Of a stretch of DNA of 64,000 nucleotides, positions 55,410 to 64,000 are shown piece by piece. The notes beneath the pieces were generated by a model, which saw only the letters and a list, made by a program, of their open reading frames with translations, made no database searches and was not told the origin of the DNA. The stretch's first letter is position 1, and each line of letters starts with the position of its first letter. The stretch spans positions 310,001-374,000 of the forward strand of contig NZ_WFKM01000001.1 of NCBI RefSeq assembly GCF_011007365.1. The letters run 5' to 3'. Origin of the DNA: Sphingobacterium sp. xlx-96 (lineage in GTDB: Bacteria > Bacteroidota > Bacteroidia > Sphingobacteriales > Sphingobacteriaceae). The position numbers and the translations under genes are program-made.

Positions 55410-55937
55410 ATGAAAGACTTATTAAAATTGAAGTCATCTTTGACTGAAGAAATAGAAAATATATTAAATGCCCAAGTTAAAGTAGAAGCACATTCTTCCG
55501 CTTTGTATTTAGCGATGTCTGCATGGTGTGATGATCAAGGGTTGGATAATGCATCTCGTTTTTTCGCGAAGCAATCTGACGAAGAGCGTGCGCACATGTT
55601 GAAGTTGTTCAACTATATAAGCAACCGTGGTGGGAGAGCAATTTCGCCAGAGGTTACTAATATCCCCGTAGATTTTGAATCGTTCCGTGGTGTTTTTGAA
55701 CAGACATTGGAGCAGGAAATGTTTGTAACAGAGCAGTTTAATAATATGGCAGACAAATGTATGAAAGCTAAAGATTATGTCACGTTCAACTTTTTACAAT
55801 GGTTCTTGGCGGAGCAGGTGGAAGAAGAATATGTAGCTAGACGTATTCTGGAAATATTTGATGTTATCGGTGAAGAAGGAACTGGACGTTGGGAAATCGA
55901 TAGACATTTGGTTAAAGTAGCTTTTGATGGCGAATAG
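55410..55937 (+). CDS. Ferritin
   Basis: A 175-residue non-heme ferritin. The four-helix bundle carries ferroxidase ligands: Glu26 (QVKVEAHSSALYL), Glu59 and His62 (QSDEERAHM), a Glu in FEQTLEQEMFVTEQ, and the Gln/Glu of LAEQVEEEY. It oxidises Fe(II) and stores Fe(III) inside a 24-mer shell. The pattern EAHSSALYLAMSAWC differs somewhat from the common ELYSSYLYLSM but keeps the ligand. Its own promoter lies at 55308-55337 and a perfect hairpin terminator follows. Confidence 0.94.
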   Translation: MKDLLKLKSSLTEEIENILNAQVKVEAHSSALYLAMSAWCDDQGLDNASRFFAKQSDEERAHMLKLFNYISNRGGRAISPEVTNIPVDFESFRGVFEQTLEQEMFVTEQFNNMADKCMKAKDYVTFNFLQWFLAEQVEEEYVARRILEIFDVIGEEGTGRWEIDRHLVKVAFDGE

Positions 55938-55966
55938 TCATTATTAAATTTGTATAATATTTTGTG

Positions 55967-55995
55967 AAAGGCTGTCGGAATCGACAGCCTTTTTT
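55967..55995 (+). terminator. Rho-independent terminator after ferritin
   Basis: AAAGGCTGTCG (55967-55977) pairs with CGACAGCCTTT (55982-55992) around a GAAT loop, followed by a T-run. Confidence 0.92.
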
Positions 55996-56192
55996 ATATA
56001 CGATTGTGTAATATTTATCGTTTTAGTTATATAGGACTTTTTGATGTTTAGGACGAGATTGTTAATGCCGAAAGCCTAAAGTGAGTTTTTTTCTTATTTG
56101 TAAGTATATGATTAGTCTACTTGTAGAATGATGAAAGTTTTTTGAATAACAATATTTTAGTATATTGAACTAAGTTAGATTTTGCGAACTTA

Positions 56193-58934
56193 TTGGTGAA
56201 ATTCTCGTGGTATAAAATAAGGTTTATCATTGTTGTGTTTGCTTGTCAAATGCTGACAAATTATGTACATGCGCAAAATAGTGTATATGGTCGGGTATTG
56301 GATAAAAGAGGGAATCCCCTTAAGTCCGTTAGTGTCCGTATGACCAGTGAATTGGATACGCTTCATAAAATAACAGATTTACTCGGTAATTTTAATTTCA
56401 CAGATTTTAAAGGCAAGAATCTCAATTTCGACTATAAGATGTTGGGGTATAAGAGTGCAAACAAATCAATGCTTATCGCAGGAGACAAAGTTCAGTTAGA
56501 GGTTCCTACTGTTTATCTTGAGCTATTTTCTTTGGAAATACCGGATGTTAATATTTTGAAAGTAATACCTGTTGTCGTGAACGGAGATACTTTGCAGTTT
56601 AATTTTAACGCTTTCGATTTTCGAAAAAATTCGTTGTTGGAAGACGCGTTAAAAAATCTTCCAGGTTTCCAGGTGTTTCGAGATGGTTCTGTGACTTATA
56701 ATGGCAAAACGATCAAAAGAGTAAAGGTCGATAATAGAGATTTTTTTGGTGGAGATCTGTTGACGGCTACACGAAATCTGCCGGTCGACTTTATACAGAA
56801 TCTACAGGTGATTGATTTTTACGGTGATAAAGAGCAGGAGACCGGTTTAAAAAATGGTGAACCAGAAAAAATACTGAATATAAGCCTGAAAGACGATCAC
56901 AAGAAAATCTATTTTGGGCAAGCTACAGGTGGTGGGGGAACCAACTCCAGGTATCTTGGGAGCTTTGGAGCGAATAAATTTGATGATGGTCGGGAGATTT
57001 CTATCTTGGGTTCTTTTAATAACACCAACACGAATCTTTTTAGCTTTGGTAACCCAGAGGGAGGGGATAGAAGTCGTAACTCGATGGATATAGGTGAATA
57101 TGCTGATCCTATAGATGGTCTGAACGAAGTGAGCTCTGCGGGTGTCAATGTCTCCGATAAGTGGGGGGAGTATACGTCCTTTAATGCGACATATAATTTT
57201 GTGCGTCAGGAGAATGTTACTGACGGTATATCTAAATTGACCTCTACTTATGTTGGAAACACAATTACTAAAGAGGAGACTTACAGGATTCGGAATATCG
57301 ACCAGAATCACAAGATGAAATTTGGTTTTGATACGAAGTTTAAGAATTCGGACCTGCTGAAGATACAGGGAAATCTTACTTTCAATCAACTGAATGGATC
57401 AAACAGAAAACGTACCGACCTACGCAACTACGAAAAGACCAATTCCGGGGTGTACCGTGATTCTACTTCCCAAATCAGTCCGAATGGAGATCTTGAGGCG
57501 ATGTACTCCAAGTCATTTCGAATGAAAGGGCGAAAGCTAGTCGCAAATATTTTGTTAAATTCCAACAATGTAGAGAAGCGGGAGAGCGTATTTGAGGAGT
57601 ATGATGAAGCAGAAAGAAATGTAACAAGGGTTGATTCTGGAGAATTTCGTCAAAATCAATTTATCAAACAGAATAACTATACGAATTCGACGAAAGCGTC
57701 CGTTTCTTATGTAGAGCCCTTTCTTCAACACAGTTTGTTTGAATTTAGTTATGAATTTGATATTACGCGTATCGAAGCTATACGTCAAGTAGAGGATAAA
57801 CTACCGTCCGTAACGCCTCTTTCTGTTAACTCTGATTCGCTGACCGTTGATTACGATTATTTTTTTAGAAATAATAAAACTGGTGTAACTTATCAATACG
57901 AACCAAATAAGCGGTTTAAAATGAACTTTGGGTTTGCGGTGCAGCCGCTGTACATGGAAGGGAGATTGACCAAGGACAATGTCGTCTATAAGTATGAGAA
58001 TATCAATTTAATACCCAGCGCAAATGTTATTTATCGTTTCTCGAAAAATATGGACTGGCAGATGAACTATAAGGGTAAGAATAACCAACCTTATTTTAAC
58101 CAGATAGCACCGGTTGTTGATAATACTAATTCGCGCAATGTCATTATTGGAAATCCAGAGCTGAAAGCGGAATCTGCGCATCGCGTTGCAACAACTTTGC
58201 GAAAGACCTTTACATCACGTATGCAGTACTTCGAAACCAATTTCGCCTACAATTTTATTTTGAATAAGATTGTGAGCGACAAGCGTTCGGCAACTAACTC
58301 CACTGTTCAGGAAACTACCTTTAAAAATACCTCTGGTTATTATGATGTTCGGTGGTATTATATGTTTAATACGCCTTTTATCAATGATGATTTTCAGTTG
58401 GATTTGACAGGAAATACAGACTATTACAATAATCTTTCTTTTATTGACGAGAAAAAAAGAACAACGAAGCAGTTGATATTGACACAGTCTATGCAATTGA
58501 AATACGCGTGGAGTGATTATGTGGAATCTGTATTTAACGCAAACTATGTGTGGAACAATACCCGCTACGATATCCCGTTTAAAACGAACATCAATGTGGA
58601 AACAATGTTCTGGGGCTTGGGGGCTAGAGGCTATCTGAATGATAACCTTTCTTTGGGGCTAGAGATGTCTCAGCGCTACAATAATGGTTACACCAGTAAT
58701 TTTATGAATGAAAATCAAACTATAATGAATGGTTTTGTGGAGTGGACTTTCTTTCGGAATAAATCGGCTCTATTACGATTGCAGGGCTATGATTTGTTTG
58801 ATCAAAACAAAGCGATGGGTATCTATTCGGAATATATAGGTAATGATGTTTACGAAGCAAAGAACAGTCGACTGGGACGTTATTTTATGCTGTCATTGAA
58901 TGTTCGGCTTCAAAAGTTTCCAAAGAAGAAATGA
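56193..58934 (+). CDS. Outer-membrane beta-barrel receptor with carboxypeptidase-regulatory domain
   Basis: A 913-residue outer-membrane protein of the TonB-receptor-like group (outer-membrane beta-barrel type 3). Signal peptide KIRFIIVVFACQMLTNYVHAQ is followed by a CarboxypepD-reg domain (SVYGRVLDKRGNPLKSVSV). A plug-like segment contains NSLLEDALKNLPGFQVFRDG and GKTIKRVKVDNRDFFGGD, and a barrel runs to LSLNVRLQKF. No upstream in-frame ATG exists before a stop codon at 56166, so the start must be TTG 56193 or GTG 56196. The stop overlaps the next ATG (ATGATG), so it is co-expressed with the oxidoreductase. The ligand is unknown. Confidence 0.82.
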   Translation: MVKFSWYKIRFIIVVFACQMLTNYVHAQNSVYGRVLDKRGNPLKSVSVRMTSELDTLHKITDLLGNFNFTDFKGKNLNFDYKMLGYKSANKSMLIAGDKVQLEVPTVYLELFSLEIPDVNILKVIPVVVNGDTLQFNFNAFDFRKNSLLEDALKNLPGFQVFRDGSVTYNGKTIKRVKVDNRDFFGGDLLTATRNLPVDFIQNLQVIDFYGDKEQETGLKNGEPEKILNISLKDDHKKIYFGQATGGGGTNSRYLGSFGANKFDDGREISILGSFNNTNTNLFSFGNPEGGDRSRNSMDIGEYADPIDGLNEVSSAGVNVSDKWGEYTSFNATYNFVRQENVTDGISKLTSTYVGNTITKEETYRIRNIDQNHKMKFGFDTKFKNSDLLKIQGNLTFNQLNGSNRKRTDLRNYEKTNSGVYRDSTSQISPNGDLEAMYSKSFRMKGRKLVANILLNSNNVEKRESVFEEYDEAERNVTRVDSGEFRQNQFIKQNNYTNSTKASVSYVEPFLQHSLFEFSYEFDITRIEAIRQVEDKLPSVTPLSVNSDSLTVDYDYFFRNNKTGVTYQYEPNKRFKMNFGFAVQPLYMEGRLTKDNVVYKYENINLIPSANVIYRFSKNMDWQMNYKGKNNQPYFNQIAPVVDNTNSRNVIIGNPELKAESAHRVATTLRKTFTSRMQYFETNFAYNFILNKIVSDKRSATNSTVQETTFKNTSGYYDVRWYYMFNTPFINDDFQLDLTGNTDYYNNLSFIDEKKRTTKQLILTQSMQLKYAWSDYVESVFNANYVWNNTRYDIPFKTNINVETMFWGLGARGYLNDNLSLGLEMSQRYNNGYTSNFMNENQTIMNGFVEWTFFRNKSALLRLQGYDLFDQNKAMGIYSEYIGNDVYEAKNSRLGRYFMLSLNVRLQKFPKKK

Positions 58935-59902
58935 TGAAAGCAGTCGTGATAACACAAATGGGCGGGCCCGAGGTGCTACTGGTGGAGGAACGCTCGATTC
59001 CAGTACTTAGATATAATGAGGTACTTATTGAGGTAAAAGCTGCAGGAATCAATAGGCCTGATATCTTTCAGCGTAAAGGTAATTATCCGGCGCCCGCCGG
59101 TGTTGTTGCTGATATTCCAGGACTGGAAGTGTCGGGTGTAATTGTTGAAGTGAATGGGGTTTGTGAGAATTTGAAGATCGGAGATCGGGTAATGGCTTTG
59201 GTGGCTGGAGGAGGATATGCACAGTACGTTGCTGCACATGCTGGCGTATGTTTGGTTATTCCTGAGAATCTATCTTATGAAGAGGCTGCCGGTATGCCAG
59301 AGACTCTATTTACAGTATGGCACAATGTTTTTCAGCGAGGAGGTCTGGCTAAAGGAGAACGTTTTTTAGTCCATGGTGGTGCCGGAGGTATTGGTAGCAC
59401 GGCAATTCAGTTAGCCAAGCTTTGGGGCGCTGAGGTGTTTACGACTGTCGGTTCTATCGATAAGGTTTTATTTGTCAGTTTATTGGGTGCCTCTCATGTT
59501 ATTGATTATTCAGATTCAGATTTTGAAGTGGCTTGGAGGGGAATAGGAATTGATGTCATCTTAGATAGTATCGGTGGAACCTATTTTAACAAAAATATAA
59601 ACCTTTTGGCGGAAGAAGGACGGCTTGTTATGATCAATGCTATGGAGGGAGCTAAGGTCGAATTGAATTTGATGAAAGTAATGTTGAAACGTATTCATAT
59701 TACTGGAAGCACCTTGCGTAGCCGATCAGTGGAGTTTAAGCAAGATCTGACAAATTCTATTCGACAGGAGGTTATGCCATGGATAGCCTCGGGGAGGTAT
59801 AAAACTCACATTGCTGCATGTTTTCCGTATGATAAAGCTGATCTAGCACATGAACTGATGGAGAGTCGGGGATTTCGCGGAAAAATTATATTGACTTTTT
59901 GA
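58931..59902 (+). CDS. Zinc-less quinone oxidoreductase (NADPH, QOR-like MDR)
   Basis: A 323-residue medium-chain reductase. It has the QOR signature VKAAGINRPDIFQRKGNYPAPAG (about 35-58) and the Rossmann motif VHGGAGGIGSTAIQLAKLWG (about 142-161). Zinc-binding cysteines of alcohol dehydrogenases are missing. It reduces quinones or enones with NADPH. It starts within the last bases of the receptor gene (4-base overlap), so it is translationally coupled. Its presence between an outer-membrane receptor and a mannosidase is functionally puzzling. Confidence 0.92.
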   Translation: MMKAVVITQMGGPEVLLVEERSIPVLRYNEVLIEVKAAGINRPDIFQRKGNYPAPAGVVADIPGLEVSGVIVEVNGVCENLKIGDRVMALVAGGGYAQYVAAHAGVCLVIPENLSYEEAAGMPETLFTVWHNVFQRGGLAKGERFLVHGGAGGIGSTAIQLAKLWGAEVFTTVGSIDKVLFVSLLGASHVIDYSDSDFEVAWRGIGIDVILDSIGGTYFNKNINLLAEEGRLVMINAMEGAKVELNLMKVMLKRIHITGSTLRSRSVEFKQDLTNSIRQEVMPWIASGRYKTHIAACFPYDKADLAHELMESRGFRGKIILTF

Positions 59903-59975
59903 TGTTGCTAAAATAATTTAGCTATTTGTATTGTTGGAATATTTTAGGATATTTATACATTCAAATATAACCAGC

Positions 59976-62261
59976 ATGAAACTGAATCTAATCTTATCCT
60001 TAGTATTTGTACTGTTTATCCGATCTAGTTTTGCTCAAAGGATTGGTAAAATCGAAGATCCATTGGATTATGTAAGTACGTTAGTGGGGACACAGTCTAC
60101 CTATTTTCTATCCAGTGGCAATACCTATCCGGCAATAGCGGTTCCTTGGGGGATGAACTTCTGGAGCCCGCAGACCGGAAAAATGGGCGATGGATGGATG
60201 TATACCTATACGGCAGAAAAGATTCGGGGATTTAAACAGACACATCAGCCTTCGCCCTGGATGAATGATTATGGGCAGTTTAGTATTATGACTATGGTAG
60301 GCACAGCCACATTCGATGAAAATAAACGTGCTAGTTATTTCTCACATAAAGCTGAAATTGCGAAGCCGCATTATTACTCGGTATATCTGGCCGATTACGA
60401 TACGAAAGTGGAGATTACACCGACCGAACGTGCTGCTTATTTCCGGTTTACTTTTCCTAAAACTGATTCTGCCTTTGTACTTATAGACGCTTTTGATAAG
60501 GGCTCTTTTGTGGAGGTATTACCTAACGAGAATAAGATCATAGGTTATTCCACAAAAAATAGTGGAGGCGTACCAGACAACTTTAAAAACTACTTTGTTC
60601 TTCAATTCGATCGTTCATTCAACAATGTCTCCACTTTCGCAGACTCGGTAATGCAGAATGGTAGACTGAGAGTCAAGGCCGAACACGTAGGTGCTATTGT
60701 GGGGCTTCAGTCCAAAGGTAAGTCTGATCAAGTTTTAGTGAAAGTGGCTTCTTCATTTATCTCTTCGATGCAGGCTGATCTGAATTTAAGAGAATTGGAT
60801 GGTCTTAATTTTGATCAAGCGGTTCAAAAAGCCGCCTCTATTTGGAATAAGGAACTAGGCAAATTACAAGTTGAAGGAGGGAGCATGGACCAACTCCGTA
60901 CGTTTTACTCTTGCTTGTATCGATCGTTGCTTTTTCCGAGGATGTTTTATGAGTATGATGCCACAGGTAAGGTCGTGCATTATTCTCCATATAATGGCCA
61001 AGTGTTGCCGGGCTATATGTTTACAGACACGGGATTTTGGGATACATTCAGAGCTTTGTTTCCGTTTCTTAATCTCATGTATCCAGAAGTAAGTCTCAAA
61101 ATGCAGGAGGGGCTTGCAAATGCGTATAGGGAAGGAGGCTGGCTGCCGGAGTGGGCTAGCCCGGGATACAGAAATATTATGGTAGGTAATAATTCAGCTT
61201 CTGTAGTAGCAGATGCTTGGGTTAAAGGGGTGCGTTCAAAAGATATTGAGGTTTTATACGAAGCGGTTAAAAAAGGTTCCTTAAAAGAAGGTCCGATTAC
61301 GGCCGTAGGCCGGGCCGGGGCATCTTATTACAATGAGTTAGGTTATGTCCCTTACGATGTCAAAATACATGAGAATACGGCGCGAAGCTTAGAATACGCA
61401 TATGATGATTTTTCTATATACCAATTGGCCAAAGCGTTGAGTAAAGATCAAGCAGATGTTGATTTTTATAAGCAAAGATCTTTCAATTACAGGAAGCTGT
61501 TTGATCCATCGACGGGCTTAATGCGAGGTAAGAATAAGGATGGTTCGTTTCAAAAACCTTTTAATCCATTCAAGTGGGGAGACGCATTTACAGAAGGCAA
61601 CAGTTGGCACTACAGTTGGTCTGTATTTCAGGATTTTGAAGGTTTAGCCCAATTAATGGGAGGGCATCATGCATTGGAAATAAAGCTTGATTCCGTATTT
61701 GCTTTGCCTCCGGTTTTTGACGATTCTTATTATGGGTTCCCGATTCACGAAATCAGAGAGATGCAGATTGCAAACATGGGGCAATATGCACATGGAAACC
61801 AACCTATTCAGCATATGCCTTACATTTATAATTATGTAGGAGCACCTTGGAAGACTCAGTATTGGGTTCGTGAGACGATGAATAGAATGTATACGCCCAA
61901 TCCCGATGGCTACTGTGGAGATGAAGATAATGGGCAGACTTCTGCTTGGTACGTTTTTTCAGCCTTAGGATTCTACCCCGTAACTCCCGCTACAGATGAA
62001 TATATCGTAGGTACGCCGCTTTTTGATAAAGTAACATTGCATTTAGATGGTGGTAAAGTTTTGATTATTAAAGCAGAAAATAACAATGAAGATCAGCGTT
62101 ATATTAAATCTATGACTGTTAACGGTAAGCGTTATACCAAAAACTACCTACGTCATAGCGAACTAATAAAAGGTGGGACAGTCCATTTTTTAATGGATGG
62201 CATACCTAATAAATCGAGGGGAGTAAGTGCTGAAGACAGACCATTCTCGTTGAGTAGGTAG
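59976..62261 (+). CDS. GH92 family alpha-mannosidase
   Basis: A 761-residue exported glycoside hydrolase. The signal peptide MKLNLILSLVFVLFIRSSFAQ begins at the ATG at 59976; a longer in-frame TTG start would add residues before it and is unlikely. GH92 motifs: DYVSTLVGTQSTY, PSPWMNDYGQF, the catalytic-acid region FTEGNSWHYSWSVFQD (Glu540), and the acidic Ca2+/general-base area GYCGDEDNGQTSAWY (649-659). The family cleaves alpha-1,2/1,3/1,4 or other mannosides by inversion with Ca2+; the linkage is not readable. It sits with a FucP-like permease and an AraC regulator, in line with mannose or N-glycan use. Confidence 0.94.
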   Translation: MKLNLILSLVFVLFIRSSFAQRIGKIEDPLDYVSTLVGTQSTYFLSSGNTYPAIAVPWGMNFWSPQTGKMGDGWMYTYTAEKIRGFKQTHQPSPWMNDYGQFSIMTMVGTATFDENKRASYFSHKAEIAKPHYYSVYLADYDTKVEITPTERAAYFRFTFPKTDSAFVLIDAFDKGSFVEVLPNENKIIGYSTKNSGGVPDNFKNYFVLQFDRSFNNVSTFADSVMQNGRLRVKAEHVGAIVGLQSKGKSDQVLVKVASSFISSMQADLNLRELDGLNFDQAVQKAASIWNKELGKLQVEGGSMDQLRTFYSCLYRSLLFPRMFYEYDATGKVVHYSPYNGQVLPGYMFTDTGFWDTFRALFPFLNLMYPEVSLKMQEGLANAYREGGWLPEWASPGYRNIMVGNNSASVVADAWVKGVRSKDIEVLYEAVKKGSLKEGPITAVGRAGASYYNELGYVPYDVKIHENTARSLEYAYDDFSIYQLAKALSKDQADVDFYKQRSFNYRKLFDPSTGLMRGKNKDGSFQKPFNPFKWGDAFTEGNSWHYSWSVFQDFEGLAQLMGGHHALEIKLDSVFALPPVFDDSYYGFPIHEIREMQIANMGQYAHGNQPIQHMPYIYNYVGAPWKTQYWVRETMNRMYTPNPDGYCGDEDNGQTSAWYVFSALGFYPVTPATDEYIVGTPLFDKVTLHLDGGKVLIIKAENNNEDQRYIKSMTVNGKRYTKNYLRHSELIKGGTVHFLMDGIPNKSRGVSAEDRPFSLSR

Positions 62262-62271
62262 TCAAAGGGTT

Positions 62272-62302
62272 GGTGTTTCGTTTTTTTAAGAAAAGGACAC
62301 CG
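62272..62302. terminator. Possible bidirectional terminator between GH92 and araC-type genes
   Basis: GGTGT (62272-62276) can pair with ACACC (62298-62302) around an interrupted T/A-rich stem; T-rich and A-rich runs lie inside. The structure is imperfect. Confidence 0.4.
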
Positions 62303-62305
62303 GAT

Positions 62306-63157
62306 TTAATTTTTTCTGTATTCCGTGGGGGTTAGTTTTAATTGTTCTTTGAAGGTCTTATGAAAGCTTACAAAGTTATTGAACCCGCTGTCATAGCAAA
62401 TCTCTTTGAGGCTAAGATTAGTATTCTTTAGCAAACGGCAAGCATGCGCGACCCGGATTTCACTGACAAACTGTATGGGAGTCTTTCCCGTTTTGTATTT
62501 AAAATACCGACAGAACGAGTTTTTGGTCATTTTGGCCTGATTTGCTAATTTGCTGAGCTCGATTTTTCCCTTGTAGTATTCACGGATATAATTCATAACA
62601 TCATTCATCCTACGCTCGTCATTAGAATGATTGAGGATTGCATAGTTGTCACTTACTAGTTTTTCATAGGGTAGAGTCGCATATTGTGCTAACGACTGAA
62701 GTAAAAAAGTAAACTTCAAAACCCCTTCTGTATCCAGCATTGATTTAAGATGCTGCCCTAAGGAAGGGGAGGCGGCGTCCCTGATCATCAATCCTTTTTC
62801 TGAATCTTGTATTAGCTGTTTAAGCTGTACCATTTCTGGAAGGTTGAAGAAATCTGAACCCGCAAAGTCTTTTTTGAAATGAACTACAATACAGTCTATG
62901 GGGGCATCCAGATTATCGCTTCTGAAGTTTTCAAACAACCAGTAATGCGGTAGATTCGAACCTATCAGGACAGCGTCTCCTTCTGCAAAATTTTGAATAC
63001 AGTCGCCTATAAAAAGAGTTCCTGAACCTTTGTATATCCATATAAATTCGAGCTCTTCGTGATAATGCCAGCTGTTGTGGTTACGTGGATAGCTATCCTG
63101 ACGGATATGAAAACTGTTGTAATAGGTACGGTCCAGAGAAAGCTGTTTCAGTTTCAT
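62306..63157 (-). CDS. AraC-family transcriptional regulator
   Basis: A 283-residue regulator with an N-terminal cupin sensor (RNHNSWHYHEELEFIWIYKGSGTLFIGD) and a C-terminal double HTH. HTH1 is KIELSKLANQAKMTKNSFCRYFK; HTH2 with the signature NLSLKEICYDSGFNNFVSFH, then FKEQLKLTPTEYRK. It is divergent from the FucP-like permease gene, with 146 bases between, and convergent with the GH92 gene. It likely controls the permease and perhaps the mannosidase in response to a sugar. Confidence 0.92.
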   Translation of the reverse strand: MKLKQLSLDRTYYNSFHIRQDSYPRNHNSWHYHEELEFIWIYKGSGTLFIGDCIQNFAEGDAVLIGSNLPHYWLFENFRSDNLDAPIDCIVVHFKKDFAGSDFFNLPEMVQLKQLIQDSEKGLMIRDAASPSLGQHLKSMLDTEGVLKFTFLLQSLAQYATLPYEKLVSDNYAILNHSNDERRMNDVMNYIREYYKGKIELSKLANQAKMTKNSFCRYFKYKTGKTPIQFVSEIRVAHACRLLKNTNLSLKEICYDSGFNNFVSFHKTFKEQLKLTPTEYRKN

Positions 63158-63303
63158 TTTTGCGAATAGTTAACTTTATATTCAAATATAGTTATTGTTT
63201 TTTTTAGATGCAGGTAAAATAGTTTATTTATATGGTAAATTGGTTTATGTTTTAATCGAGAAATATAGCGTATTTAGTACTACCAATATAATCCATAGAT
63301 ACT

Positions 63304-64000
63304 ATGACACAAGTAAAGAAGTACACATTTGCCATTATTTTGATAACGTCCTTATTTTTCTTTTGGGGCTTTATTCATAATCTTGATCCGATTTTAATCA
63401 AGCATCTGCGGAGTGCTTTCAGTTTGACCCATTTTCAGGCATCATTGGTAGATTCCGCTGTTTTTGTAGCCTATTTCTTTTTAGCTATTCCTGCAGGCGT
63501 TATTATGAAACGCTATGGTTATAAATCAGGTATTCTAGTTGGACTTTCCTTATTTGCTTTGGGTTGTTTTTTATTTATTCCTGCAGCAAATACAGTCAGT
63601 TATCCCTTCTTTCTAGGGGCTTTGTTTGTCCTTTCTTGTGGATTGACTATATTGGAGACTGCGGCAAATCCATATATTACTGTTTTGGGAGACCCGGCCA
63701 AGGCAACACAACGCTTAAATTTTGCACAGTCGTTTAATGGGCTGGCTGCCTCGGTGGCACCAATCGTTGGAGGGGTGTTTATACTTGGCGAAGAACCTAA
63801 ATCTGCAACGGAGTTGGCTTCAATGACGGAGCAGGCTAAGTCCGCCTATATTCAGGCTGAAACGTCGTTGGTAAAAGGTCCTTATCTTATTTTAGGACTT
63901 CTTATTCTTTTTGTCGCTATATTATTTTTTTTAACAAAGCTTCCTGAGATTAAAGAGGAGGAAGGTGAATCGTCAAAAGGCTTTCTCGGCGCATTGCGTC
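63304..64000 (+). CDS. FucP-like sugar:H+ symporter (MFS), N-terminal part
   Basis: ATG at 63304 opens a frame that runs off the window end; 232 codons are visible. The protein has hydrophobic helices and the FucP/GlcP hallmarks FFFWGFIHNLDPILIKHL and the motif A-like FLAIPAGVIMKRYGYKSG. The characteristic LETAANPYITVLGDPAKATQRLNFAQSFNGL segment of the fucose/glucose/galactose permease family is present. It imports a monosaccharide with a proton. It is divergent from the AraC-type gene and near the mannosidase, so the substrate may be mannose or a similar sugar. Confidence 0.9.
   Translation, partial: MTQVKKYTFAIILITSLFFFWGFIHNLDPILIKHLRSAFSLTHFQASLVDSAVFVAYFFLAIPAGVIMKRYGYKSGILVGLSLFALGCFLFIPAANTVSYPFFLGALFVLSCGLTILETAANPYITVLGDPAKATQRLNFAQSFNGLAASVAPIVGGVFILGEEPKSATELASMTEQAKSAYIQAETSLVKGPYLILGLLILFVAILFFLTKLPEIKEEEGESSKGFLGALR

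Noticed and set aside
56847..57389. Minus-strand ORF of 180 codons inside the barrel receptor gene
   Set aside because: It opposes a clear plug/barrel coding region, and its composition is that of a reverse-complement shadow.
1..64000. CRISPR array, anti-phage defence island or insertion sequence
   Set aside because: No regularly spaced identical repeats, transposase, Cas, restriction or toxin-antitoxin genes were found on either strand.

Overview
The window looks like chromosomal DNA of a Bacteroidota bacterium, most probably a member of the Sphingobacteriaceae (Sphingobacterium/Pedobacter type). Supporting signs are AT-rich intergenic DNA, TonB-dependent and Oar-like outer-membrane receptors with carboxypeptidase-regulatory N-domains, many lipoproteins, promoter elements of the TTG-N19/20-TAnnTTTG type, a GH92 mannosidase, and the xerC/D-hpf pair. 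The genus assignment is inference. I found no rRNA, tRNA, CRISPR array, insertion sequence or prophage.

Layout. 1-2616: 3' end of lepA, folD, a helical lipoprotein and a small GreA-like protein. 2723-9958: a compact signalling cassette on one strand (receiver-PAS-histidine kinase, CHASE3-HAMP-GAF hybrid kinase with three receivers, single receiver, CheR, CheB catalytic domain, single receiver) with no chemoreceptor, CheA or CheW. 10166-12782: exported superoxide dismutase, an unknown lipoprotein and an MgtC-like protein. 12845-18941: two divergent TonB-dependent receptors separated by an AT-rich spacer. 19014-23379: LOG-family protein, recR, an MFS exporter, and a 5'-nucleotidase split into two overlapping genes. 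23635-27664: a lipoprotein followed by two paralogous exported/anchored proteins of unknown function. 27769-28239: a GyrI-like effector-binding protein.

28337-31277 is an arsenic-resistance locus on the minus strand: arsR, a DUF6428-type protein with a Cys-rich tail, an LMW-phosphatase-type arsenate reductase and an ACR3 efflux pump. It ends in a truncated, frameshifted remnant of aat (leucyl/phenylalanyl-tRNA-protein transferase). Two near-identical 18-bp palindromes sit in front of arsR and in front of the operon and are good candidates for ArsR operators. 31466-40144 is one gene of about 8.7 kb for an NdvB/cyclic beta-1,2-glucan synthetase-like enzyme. Beyond it lies a 667-bp spacer with a decayed coding remnant.

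40812-45342: an ABC ATPase and an ABC permease fused to an M1-type metallopeptidase domain. 45459-50365: HAD phosphatase, a methyltransferase with an APCCHK motif, VOC protein, DUF72 protein and a Gfo/Idh/MocA oxidoreductase. A degenerate array of about 21-bp repeats lies in front of the methyltransferase gene. 50621-53275: copper-type P1B ATPase with one HMA domain and three tandem CPM...CPxC metal-binding modules. 53459-55937: XerC/D recombinase, HPF, a small Cys-containing protein and ferritin. 56193-64000: an outer-membrane receptor, a quinone oxidoreductase, a GH92 alpha-mannosidase, an AraC regulator and the start of a FucP-like sugar permease, which together suggest a small glycan or mannose utilisation locus.

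The items most worth a second look are the receptor-less CheR/CheB phosphorelay cassette, the ABC-permease/peptidase fusion, the ars locus with its paired operators and aat remnant, the 21-bp phased repeats, the split nucleotidase and the uncharacterised three-gene set at 23635-27664. All family calls were made by reading motifs; no database search was possible.
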